Of a stretch of DNA of 64,000 nucleotides, positions 52,372-61,221 are shown in pieces. The position numbers and the translations under genes are program-made. The stretch's first letter is position 1. Every line of letters starts with the position of its first letter. The notes under the pieces are model-generated. The model made no database searches and was not told the origin of the DNA. It was given only the letters and a program-made list of their open reading frames with translations. Source of the stretch: Streptomyces sp. IMTB 2501 (GTDB lineage Bacteria > Actinomycetota > Actinomycetes > Streptomycetales > Streptomycetaceae); NCBI RefSeq assembly GCF_001953885.1, contig NZ_MQUS01000021.1:42971-106970 (forward strand), written 5' to 3'.

Positions 52372-54009
52372 ATGGGACATCGCGTCGACTTCGCTCGACC
52401 GGTCTGGTTCCGGTGCGGCGCCCTCCTGTGCCTCGCGGGCACGCTGGGCCATCTGCCGATGTACGGGCACCTCGCCCACCAGCCAGGGCATCCGGCCTCC
52501 ATGGCGGGCAGCGACTCCAGCCCGCTCATGGTGATCAGCATGACGCTGATCCTGGCCGGGGTGGCGGCGTGCGCCTACGGAGTCGTCGGCCCCCGCCGGA
52601 CGACCGGCGACGACGGGCAGGAACCGCTCCGGGTGAGTTTCACCGACGACGTACCGCTGACACGAGCACACTGCGCGCTGGCGATGGTGATGATGCTCGC
52701 CGTGGCCATCGACGTCATGAAGCCCATGACGCTGAGTTTCGTCGTACCGGGAGTCGCCAAGGAATACGGGTTGCGTTCGGCACTCCATCCGCACGGCGGC
52801 CTGCCCGTCGCGCTGCTGCCGCTCTCCGGAATCGGCGGAACCGTCATCGGCTCCTTTCTGTGGGGCAGATTCGGCGACCGCATCGGCCGCCGCCCCGCCA
52901 TCCTGCTGGCCAGCGTCGTCTTTCTCGCGACCTCCGTCTGCGGAGCCATGCCGCTGTTCTGGATGAACATCCTCATGTGCTTCCTGATGGGGATGAGCGC
53001 GGGCGGCATGCTCCCGCTCACCTTCACCCTGCTGACCGAGACCGTGCCGACCCGGCAGCGCGGCTGGATCGTCGTTCTCATCGGCGGCGTCGGAACCGCC
53101 GGCGGCTATGTGCTGACCAGCTGGGCGGCCTCACTGCTCGTGCCACACTTCGGCTGGCGCGTGCTGTGGCTGCTCGGACTGCCCACGAGCGTCGTCCTGC
53201 TGCTGCTCAACCGCTGGATCCCGGAGTCCGCGCGCTTTCTCGCGGCCTGTGGGCGGCGTGCCGACGCCGAGGCCGTGCTGGCAGGCTACGGCGCCCGGTT
53301 GACCTCCGCCCCGCCCGCTCCCGCGAACGCCCCCACGGCCTCGCCCCGCGACGGCTATCTGAAGCTCCTGCTGGCGCCCTACACCAGAGTCGGCCTTCCC
53401 CTGGTGGTGCTCGCCCTCGGGATCGGCCTGGTGACCTATGGCTTCCAGTTGTGGATCCCAACCGACCTGCAGCGCCTGGGCTTCACCGAACTGACCGCGG
53501 ACACCACCCTGAGAGACGCGGCTCTGCTGGGACTGCCCTTCAATCTCGCGATCGCCTGGCTGTACGGACGGTGGAGCAGCAAGGGCGCACTCGTCCTCCT
53601 GGGCGCCTGCACCGCGGCCGCCATGGCGGCACTGGCAGCGGTGGGCGACCGGATCGCCGTGCACCCACTGCCGCTGCACCTGCTGCTCACCGTCCCCATC
53701 TGGTCGGCCGGCTCGGCCGTCGCCGTCCTGGGTGCCTATACGGCGGAGGTGTATCCGACGGCGGTCCGCTCGCAGGCTTCCGGACTCACGGCCGCGTTCA
53801 CCAAGGTCGGCGGCGTGCTGATGATCGCTGTGGTCGTGGCGGCCGTGGCTCCGCCGTCTCTCCGTACCACCGCGCTGCTCGGCGCGGTGCCGCTCGCCCT
53901 CGCCACCGTCGCGGTCATCCTCTCGGGAGTGGACACCCGTGCACGGTCCCTGGAAGAGATCTCCGCAACGCCCCTGAAAGGCAAAGCATCCGCGACCACC
54001 TCAGCATGA
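52372..54009 (+). CDS. MFS transporter with N-terminal two-helix extension
   Basis: A 545-residue transporter. The MFS core has the motif-A loop GRFGDRIGRRPAILLA after its second helix and the sugar-porter-like PESARFLAACGRRADAEAVL after helix 6, which suggests the SP/SV2-like branch. Before the core is an extra segment of about 100 residues with two hydrophobic helices and a histidine-rich loop (GHLPMYGHLAHQPGHPASMA). The ATG at 52372 follows GGGGAT. It lies 126 bases after tatA in the same direction. An exporter for the cluster product is the simplest role; substrate specificity cannot be read from sequence. Confidence 0.85.
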   Translation: MGHRVDFARPVWFRCGALLCLAGTLGHLPMYGHLAHQPGHPASMAGSDSSPLMVISMTLILAGVAACAYGVVGPRRTTGDDGQEPLRVSFTDDVPLTRAHCALAMVMMLAVAIDVMKPMTLSFVVPGVAKEYGLRSALHPHGGLPVALLPLSGIGGTVIGSFLWGRFGDRIGRRPAILLASVVFLATSVCGAMPLFWMNILMCFLMGMSAGGMLPLTFTLLTETVPTRQRGWIVVLIGGVGTAGGYVLTSWAASLLVPHFGWRVLWLLGLPTSVVLLLLNRWIPESARFLAACGRRADAEAVLAGYGARLTSAPPAPANAPTASPRDGYLKLLLAPYTRVGLPLVVLALGIGLVTYGFQLWIPTDLQRLGFTELTADTTLRDAALLGLPFNLAIAWLYGRWSSKGALVLLGACTAAAMAALAAVGDRIAVHPLPLHLLLTVPIWSAGSAVAVLGAYTAEVYPTAVRSQASGLTAAFTKVGGVLMIAVVVAAVAPPSLRTTALLGAVPLALATVAVILSGVDTRARSLEEISATPLKGKASATTSA

Positions 54010-54538
54010 TGGCCGCCCCACGAGACGGTCCGGCCTGCCGTCTCCTCACGCACGTCGAGGTCCGTTGCACTCAGTAATGTCGGCTGCACCGGCGCTGAGC
54101 TGCACAAAGTCACCGTCACTCGCCTCGCGCCGCACCACTTCCCCAGGTCGGGTGTGCGCTCTGCCCGTAGCCGTCGGCGTGGTGGAAGGCCGGGGAGACT
54201 TCCAGGAGCGGGACCAGCCAGGCCAGGACGGTGACATCGATCTGGGTGCGCGGGACATTGGCGCGGTCGGTGGTCGCGCGCTGGTCGAGCGGCTCCAGGA
54301 GCTGGTGGGCGAGGGTGAGTTCGTCGTCCGCGCGGTCCGGGTCGGTGAACGCGGTGGCCGGGGCGAGGCGGGTCTGAGCGATGGCCCGCTCGCCCCGCGG
54401 CGCCGTGCTGCTCGGAAGACCGCTACAACGCCGCGGCACAGCCATTCCAGTGGAGGCCTGCCACCTCCGCCCGTCGGACTTCGAGCGCCGACCACAGAGC
54501 CTTGAGTCCTGGGTCACCCCGTCTGAGACGATGTACGG
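54010..54538 (-). pseudogene. Probable gene remnant between MFS gene and globin
   Basis: 529 bases without an intact gene. On the minus strand at about 54120-54400 there is a protein-like stretch (ADDELTLAHQLLEPLDQRAT and TVLAWLVPLLEVSPAFHHAD) lacking a start or a recognisable domain. It is most likely the decayed C-terminal part of a gene, though a chance frame in GC-rich DNA cannot be excluded. This is also the right-hand edge of the accessory region. Confidence 0.35.
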
Positions 54539-54943
54539 GTGAAAGAGATTCGGCGCGGCACGCTTCAGGAGCAGACCTTCTACGAGCAGGTCGGCGGGGA
54601 GGAGACCTTCCGCCGGCTCGTCCACTGTTTCTACGAGGGAGTCGCCGAGGACCCGATCCTGCGGCCGATGTACCCGGAGGAGGACCTGGGCCCGGCCGAG
54701 GAGCGGCTCGCCCTGTTCCTGATGCAGTACTGGGGCGGACCCACCACCTACAGCGACAACCGCGGCCACCCCCGGCTGCGGATGCGGCACGCCCCGTTCA
54801 CCGTGGACCGCGCGGCGCACGACGCCTGGCTGCGGCACATGCGGGTGGCCGTCGACGAACTCGGACTGTCCGAGGAGCACGAGACGACGCTGTGGAACTA
54901 TCTGACGTACGCGGCCGCGTCGATGGTGAACACGCCGGAGTGA
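54539..54943 (+). CDS. glbO: Truncated haemoglobin, group II (GlbO type)
   Basis: A 134-residue 2-on-2 haemoglobin. Family features are TFYEQVGGEETFRRLVHCFY, DPILRPMYPEEDLGPAEERL, LMQYWGGPTTYSD and PRLRMRHAPF, whose histidine is the proximal haem ligand. Trp and Tyr typical of group II are present. It binds O2 or deals with NO and peroxides in the cytoplasm. The start is GTG at 54539 with no ribosome site, so it may be leaderless. It is a single gene. Confidence 0.92.
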   Translation: MKEIRRGTLQEQTFYEQVGGEETFRRLVHCFYEGVAEDPILRPMYPEEDLGPAEERLALFLMQYWGGPTTYSDNRGHPRLRMRHAPFTVDRAAHDAWLRHMRVAVDELGLSEEHETTLWNYLTYAAASMVNTPE

Positions 54944-54992
54944 GCCCGAACTCACGCCCGAAAGTCTGGAGTTCCGGACACACGGGGGCAGG

Positions 54993-55286
54993 GTGACGGG
55001 GTTCGTCGTCTCGCGCGCGCGTGCGCACCGCCTGCTGCTGGGTGCCGCGTTGCTCACCGTGGTGCTGACCACCGCGGTGCTGACGACTCTCGCCGCGTAC
55101 TCCACAGCGATCGGCGACGCCGCGCTGATCGTCAAGGAGGACATGCCGCCGGCCGGGCGCGCCGCCGCCGACACCGCCGTCCGCGAGGGCGCCCGGATGA
55201 CCTTCGACGGTCTGCCGGTGACGCTGCGGACGCTGCGCCGCTCGGGCCCGTACGCGCTGCCCCGCTCGCTGCAGCCGCCCGCGTAG
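54993..55286 (+). pseudogene. ABC transporter permease relic (N-terminal end only)
   Basis: 97 codons encoding the start of a FtsX-type permease: a signal-anchor helix (LLLGAALLTVVLTTAVLTTL) followed by the beginning of the periplasmic domain. An in-frame stop comes at 55286; full-length relatives are several hundred residues or more. The next 3' material is the second half of an ATPase, so a deletion removed most of the permease and the first half of the ATPase. Confidence 0.75.
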
Positions 55287-55303
55287 CCGGCCGCGACCTG
55301 CTC

Positions 55304-55888
55304 ATGATGACCGCCGTGGACCGCCTGGCCCACCGTCGCGAAGTCGTCGGCTTCGTCTGGCAGCAGACCTCCCACAACCTGCTCCCCCAGCTCACCGCCG
55401 ACCAGAACGTCGCCCTCCCCCTCCAGCTCTCCGGCGCCCGCGGACGCCGTACCGCCCGCCGCGCCCGCGCCCAACGCGCGGTGGAGCTCCTGGAGTTGGT
55501 CCAGGTGGCCGACTGCCGCGCCCGCCGCCCGCGCGAACTGACCGGCGGCCGGCAGCAGCGCGTCGCGATCGCCGTGGCCCTCGCGAACGACCCGGCCGTA
55601 CTGCTCGCCGACGAACCCACCGGCGAACTCGGCTCCCGGACGGCCACAGAGATCTTCGACGCGTTCCGCACCGCCAACGAAACCCTCGGCACGACCAGGC
55701 AGTGGCGAGCGAGGTCCGCCACGCCACGACCGGCCACGAGACGGTCGTGGCCCGCGAGTACACGATGCTGGACCGCGCAGGCCGCCTCCAGCTGCCCGCC
55801 GACTGCCTCCGCGTCCTGGATGCGCGACCGGGTGGCGCTGGACCTGGAGACGGACCACATCGGGGTAGGGCCGGACGACACCCGGTGA
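55304..55888 (+). pseudogene. ABC transporter ATPase relic (C-terminal half)
   Basis: Begins at the Q-loop region (VVGFVWQQTSHNLLPQLTAD) and lacks Walker A. The signature is LTGGRQQRVAIAVALA, altered from LSGGQQQ, and Walker B is VLLADEPTGELGS. After about 55700 the natural continuation (ASEVRHATTGHETVVAREYT) is in another frame, then the sequence returns to the first frame for the final DRVALDLETDH. The gene is clearly inactive through truncation and frameshifts. Confidence 0.8.
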
Positions 55889-55898
55889 CCGGAGTCGG

Positions 55899-56576
55899 TC
55901 AGCGCACGCTGACGCCGAGCGCCCCGAGCCCGGCCCGTCGTACAGCGACGGACCCGTAGGGGGTGCGCAGCCGGAGCCACGCCCCGGAGGAGAACAGCCC
56001 GGTGTCGGCGGGATCGCCCCCGGGCCGCAGGAAGCCCAGGGACTGGGCCGCGTGCACGGCCCGCACCGGAAACCCGGTCCGCCCGATCTCCCGGGACCAG
56101 ATGTCCCGGCCGATCCGGTCCAGCTCGGCGCGGGTACGACCGTCCGGCGCCAGTTCCTCCGTACGCGACCGGAACTCGGCGACCGCCGCGGCGACGGTCG
56201 CCCGCAGCGCGTCCGGGGCGGGCAGCCCCGGCTCGGCCTGCCAGCCGCCGCGCGGCGGCAGCACACCGGCCCACGGCGGACCGGTGACCGCGGCCGGTAC
56301 GCCGGCGGTGGCCGCGCGCTCGTCCACGGACTCCAGGAACTGACCGGCGGAGACGGTCACGTCGAGGGTGACGTCGAGCCCGTTCTCGTACGGCTTGGCC
56401 AGCCGTACCGCGCGTACGGCGAGCACCTCGAAGGACGGCGGTCGGCCGAACACGGCGAGCGCCGTGCCGGCCGCCTGCAGGCGCACCGCGGCTCCACGGT
56501 CGTAGTGGAGCAGCCGGGAGAGGAAGGCGGCGAGGTCGGCCGCCTCCGTCTCGTCGGCCAGGTGCAGCACCGTCAT
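55899..56576 (-). CDS. Conserved protein coupled to thioesterase gene
   Basis: A 225-residue soluble protein of no family I recognise. It is mixed alpha/beta with LHLADETEAADLAAFLSRLL at the start and a late segment TGLFSSGAWLRLRTPYGSVA. There is no signal or membrane helix. The ATG at 56576 overlaps the thioesterase stop by four bases (ATGA), so both are translated together after ettA. Its high coding quality and tight coupling make it a real gene. Confidence 0.82.
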   Translation of the reverse strand: MTVLHLADETEAADLAAFLSRLLHYDRGAAVRLQAAGTALAVFGRPPSFEVLAVRAVRLAKPYENGLDVTLDVTVSAGQFLESVDERAATAGVPAAVTGPPWAGVLPPRGGWQAEPGLPAPDALRATVAAAVAEFRSRTEELAPDGRTRAELDRIGRDIWSREIGRTGFPVRAVHAAQSLGFLRPGGDPADTGLFSSGAWLRLRTPYGSVAVRRAGLGALGVSVR

Positions 56577-56998
56577 GCGGCGACGGCCTCCTCGTCGGCG
56601 GAGTCGTCGTCCCGGTCCGTGTACTGCTGGAGGAACGTCCGCTCCGCGTCGGTGAGCCGGCGCGGCCGCTGTGCCTCGAAGTCGAACGGGACGACCACGG
56701 TCCGGGCCGTCACGTAGATCACGTCCGCGTCCTTCACCTCGTAGGAGACGGTGAAGGACGCGGCCTTGACCTCCGTGATCCACAGCTCGATGTCCACGGG
56801 CGTGGGCCGGTGGACGAGCTGGCGCCGGTAGTCGATCTCATGGCGCGCCACCACGGACCCCTGCTTGGACTCCGTGCCCCTGAGGGACGTGAAGTCGATA
56901 CGGGCCTCCTCCAGATAGCGAAGGAAGATCGCGTTGTTGACATGTCCGTACGCGTCCATGTCCGACCAGCGCAGCGGGCAGCGGTAGATGTGGCGCAA
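56573..56998 (-). CDS. Acyl-CoA thioesterase (4HBT hot-dog)
   Basis: A 141-residue hot-dog thioesterase hydrolysing acyl-CoA. The N-terminal motif YRCPLRWSDMDAYGHVNNAI contains the catalytic aspartate of the 4HBT/YbgC-like group, followed by FLRYLEEARIDF. It starts six bases after the ettA stop and overlaps the next gene. This ettA and thioesterase pair is common in Streptomyces. The acyl substrate is unknown. Confidence 0.9.
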   Translation of the reverse strand: MRHIYRCPLRWSDMDAYGHVNNAIFLRYLEEARIDFTSLRGTESKQGSVVARHEIDYRRQLVHRPTPVDIELWITEVKAASFTVSYEVKDADVIYVTARTVVVPFDFEAQRPRRLTDAERTFLQQYTDRDDDSADEEAVAA

Positions 56999-57004
56999 GA
57001 CCGA

Positions 57005-58669
<1,665 letters not shown>

Positions 58670-58908
58670 GAGAAACCGTCCGGCAGCTTGAAATCTGGCA
58701 GTGGGCAGATACAACCCATCTTGCCTGAACGCCAGCCTCGGGTGTTAACCCGTTTGCTCTGAGGGCTCTGACCTGGACTTTCGCGGGTGACGGCGGTGGC
58801 TCGCCGGTCGCTGACGGTCGCTGTTGGGTGGCCTCGGGCACCCTCGCACGGCCCAGGGACGGCCCGGGAGCCGGAGTGCCTCCCGTCGTGCCGGACTATC
58901 GTTCCGCT

Positions 58909-59397
58909 GTGACAAGCGCAGCGGAGCGCCCCGTCCTCTTCCTCGACGTCGACGGCCCACTCATCCCGTTCGGGGCGCCGTACGGCTCCTCGACGTCTGC
59001 CGATCAGGGGAACCCACTGCTTGACCGGCTCGATCCCGGGATCGGACCGCGCCTCCTGGCCTTGGGCTGTCATCTCGTGTGGGCCACGACATGGATGGAG
59101 GATGCGAACGAGGCCGTCGCCCCACGCCTGGGACTGCCGGAGCTCCCCGTGGTGGAGTGGCCGGACGCCGGGGCCGACGACGGACCCCGGGGCCTGCACT
59201 GGAAGACCCGGCACCTTGTCGAGTGGGCCGGCCGCCGGCCGTTCATCTGGGTCGACGACGAAATCAGCGCCATGGACCGCTTGTGGGTCGCCGCCCAACA
59301 TCCCGGGCCGTCGCTGCTTCATCGCGTCGACCCGGCCAGAGGACTCGTAGAAGCCGACTTCTCCGCGCTCACCGACTGGCTCTCGGTGCGGGGATGA
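58909..59397 (+). CDS. HAD-like hydrolase domain protein
   Basis: A 162-residue HAD-fold protein. It has motif I FLDVDGPLIPFG with both aspartates, a following LVWATTWMEDANE and the late acidic motif IWVDDEISAMD. The GTG at 58909 is directly preceded by TATCGT six bases upstream, an ideal -10 for a leaderless transcript. It belongs to a group seen widely in Streptomyces, annotated simply as HAD domain protein; the phosphate-bearing substrate is unknown. The 3' end lies in a 15-base direct repeat. Confidence 0.82.
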   Translation: MTSAAERPVLFLDVDGPLIPFGAPYGSSTSADQGNPLLDRLDPGIGPRLLALGCHLVWATTWMEDANEAVAPRLGLPELPVVEWPDAGADDGPRGLHWKTRHLVEWAGRRPFIWVDDEISAMDRLWVAAQHPGPSLLHRVDPARGLVEADFSALTDWLSVRG

Positions 59398-59416
59398 TTG
59401 GCTCGGTGCGGGGATG
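59382..59416 (+). repeat. 15-bp direct repeat at the end of the HAD gene
   Basis: CTCGGTGCGGGGATG occurs at 59382-59396 and 59402-59416. The first copy contains the last codons of the HAD-like gene; the second lies outside. It may be the trace of an indel or insertion event. Confidence 0.75.
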
Positions 59417-59547
59417 CCGGTGCAAACCCGCTGTCCCGCCTCGTTGATGTAAGCCGTGGATGTCGGTGGTCGCTCTGTGAGGAGCGGCTGGCTGGTGCCC
59501 GTCATGAGGTCGGTGACGCCGCACGTTGATGTTGACCTTCGAGTCGG

Positions 59548-59760
59548 TTGAGGCTCCACCTCAACCTCGCCGACAACTACCGCCGGCTGGGTTCCTTCGA
59601 AGCCGCCACCGAGTACATCAACGCGGCCGAAGCACACACCCCCAGCCTTCCTCAGGCTCCCTACGGTGACCTGAGTCGGGCCGCTGTCCAAGAGGTCGCC
59701 GAGGCCATCGCCGAGCAGGACCGCACACAGCGCACCTCTGCACCCGGCTCCGCCGCATGA
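59548..59760 (+). pseudogene. Short TPR-like gene fragment
   Basis: 70 codons from a TTG with no ribosome site. HLNLADNYRRLGSFEAATEY is a fair TPR helix pair, and the rest is helical. Nothing upstream in frame extends it, so it is probably the C-terminal remnant of a larger TPR-containing protein rather than an intact gene. Confidence 0.45.
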
Positions 59761-60132
59761 CGCACAGGAACGCGCCCCTGACCGTGGAAGGACGACGCCG
59801 GCACTAGTTACCGCTGGCGGCGAGACACAGGCCCACCTACGGCCGGGGGCTCTGCTGGTCGCCGTGTACGTAGGCCGTGGAGCGTGCGGAGCGCCCTGGG
59901 GCGACCCTGGTCGTCACCACGAACCAACCTGGGGCTGCCCTACGGCGGGGATGGGTTCCGACTCGTGCGGGCTCACCGTTTCACCTCGACCAGTCGGCCG
60001 GCTTCTCTCCCTCGCCCTGAACCGGGTGGCGGATGAGCACCGCTTCAGGAGTTCGATCCGAGTCCGCTCCAGCTGCGGCCGTCGACCGGCGCGACAGCCG
60101 GACAGGGACGGTCGTGGTGGCCGTCGCGGCCC
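59761..60132. other. Non-coding or decayed stretch
   Basis: 372 bases in which no frame looks like protein and no start has a ribosome site. No promoter or hairpin of note was found. Together with 59398-59547 it appears to be decayed sequence. Confidence 0.5.
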
Positions 60133-60447
60133 TCACGCGGTGCCGCGCGCCCGAAGGCAGCGACACCCCAACCTGAGGAAGAGGCCCAGAACCGTGACTG
60201 CCAGTCCGAAGTTGAGCGCGTCAAAGACCTCGATGACGAGGTGGGGCGCGCGCAACAGGCCCGGCACCCTGGCACAGATCATTCCTACGCCCACGAGGAG
60301 GGGGAGCCATGCCCACAGGAAGCGCATGTCCTGGTCGGAGCGCTCGTCCTTCCGAACTCGGGTCCGCTCCCAGCGTCGGCTGCCGAGGCCACCGAGAACG
60401 AGCACACACCCCATCGCGACCACGGACCAGTCCATGAACCGCAGCAT
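60133..60447 (-). CDS. Small membrane protein, three predicted helices
   Basis: A 104-residue membrane protein with helices at about residues 5-22 (WSVVAMGCVLVLGGLG), 42-62 (FLWAWLPLLVGVGMIC) and 75-95 (ALNFGLAVTVLGLFLRL), and a charged loop RRWERTRVRKDERSDQD between the first two. The ATG at 60447 has GAGGGAG 5 bases upstream, which supports a real gene and excludes the upstream start at 60468. No family is recognised. Confidence 0.62.
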   Translation of the reverse strand: MLRFMDWSVVAMGCVLVLGGLGSRRWERTRVRKDERSDQDMRFLWAWLPLLVGVGMICARVPGLLRAPHLVIEVFDALNFGLAVTVLGLFLRLGCRCLRARGTA

Positions 60448-60469
60448 CACATCTCCCTCGATCCGCAAG

Positions 60470-60838
60470 GATCTTCCTCCAGCAGGTGACCGCAGGCAAG
60501 GGGGTGCGGGAGCGCTGATCTGGGCGCATGGCTGCGGTGCGGGCCCACCGGGCCACCGGACGTTCCGGGTCCTCGCTCGGATCGCCCACGGTCAACATGA
60601 GGTGCGCGAGCCAGAAGGCAGGCTCGCGTGCGGGATCCTCGCCTGCTACCAGCTCGCAGTCCTCCAGATATTCGGAGATGCGCACCGTGAGAGCCATGCG
60701 CGCAGGGGACTCGCCGTCATCGCGGTCCCATCCCGCGAGGGACCGGAGCAGCGCCGCCTCAGGAAGGGCTTCGATACCTGGTGAGGCGGCTGCGAACTCG
60801 ACCGCGAGACACCCCGTTGAAGACGGATGACGGCCCAC
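60470..60838 (-). CDS. Possible hypothetical gene, 3' end uncertain
   Basis: A GTG at 60838 opens a frame whose first 100 codons look protein-like (EYLEDCELVAGEDPAREPAF, WLAHLMLTVGDPSEDP). The open frame runs on to 60221, but beyond about 60470 it overlaps the membrane-protein gene out of frame and becomes Arg/Gly-rich. I therefore give the protein-like part only; a frameshift near 60480 may have removed the true end. Family unknown. Confidence 0.35.
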
Positions 60839-61210
60839 AGACGGCCCAAGCCGCCTGACACGGCCCCCTCATTGGCGAAGAAACCGTATGCCCTCCCGTG
60901 GCACGTAACGTTCCATCTCGCCCGACGGCCGGGCCTGGACGGAAACCCGGGTTGTGTGGTGATCGGCGCGGGCGACGATGGGCCCACGAGTCACGGCTTA
61001 CGTCGTACCGGTGGAGTGGCGGTCCTGATCGCGGGGATCGCGTTGGGTGCCTGGGTGGTCTTCGGGGCCCCGCACGACTGGCATGGCGGCAAGGCCCTCG
61101 GGCGGGTGGCGCTCGGGTTGGGGTGTGCGGGGATGATCAGCGGTTCGGCGCGGCTGATCTTCTTTGACACTTCCCAGGACGAGGCCGGCGCCCGAGGCGA
61201 AGAGGCCTGA
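60827..61210 (+). CDS. Hypothetical membrane protein
   Basis: A 127-residue protein with two predicted helices (about residues 65-81, VAVLIAGIALGAWVVFG, and 91-112, LGRVALGLGCAGMISGSARL) and hydrophilic ends. The ATG at 60827 has only a weak AAGACGG site. It is divergent from the neighbouring minus-strand frame with a 12-base overlap of starts. It converges on the surface-protein gene, with only 11 bases between the stops. Function unknown. Confidence 0.6.
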   Translation: MTAHRRPKPPDTAPSLAKKPYALPWHVTFHLARRPGLDGNPGCVVIGAGDDGPTSHGLRRTGGVAVLIAGIALGAWVVFGAPHDWHGGKALGRVALGLGCAGMISGSARLIFFDTSQDEAGARGEEA

Positions 61211-61221
61211 CCCGGACGCGG

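Noticed and set aside
59398..59547. Possible insertion-sequence remnant beside the 15-bp repeat
   Set aside because: No transposase motif and no terminal inverted repeats could be found.
59864..60784. A 306-codon plus-strand frame
   Set aside because: Arg/Pro-rich without any domain, and it runs antisense to a small membrane-protein gene with a good ribosome site.
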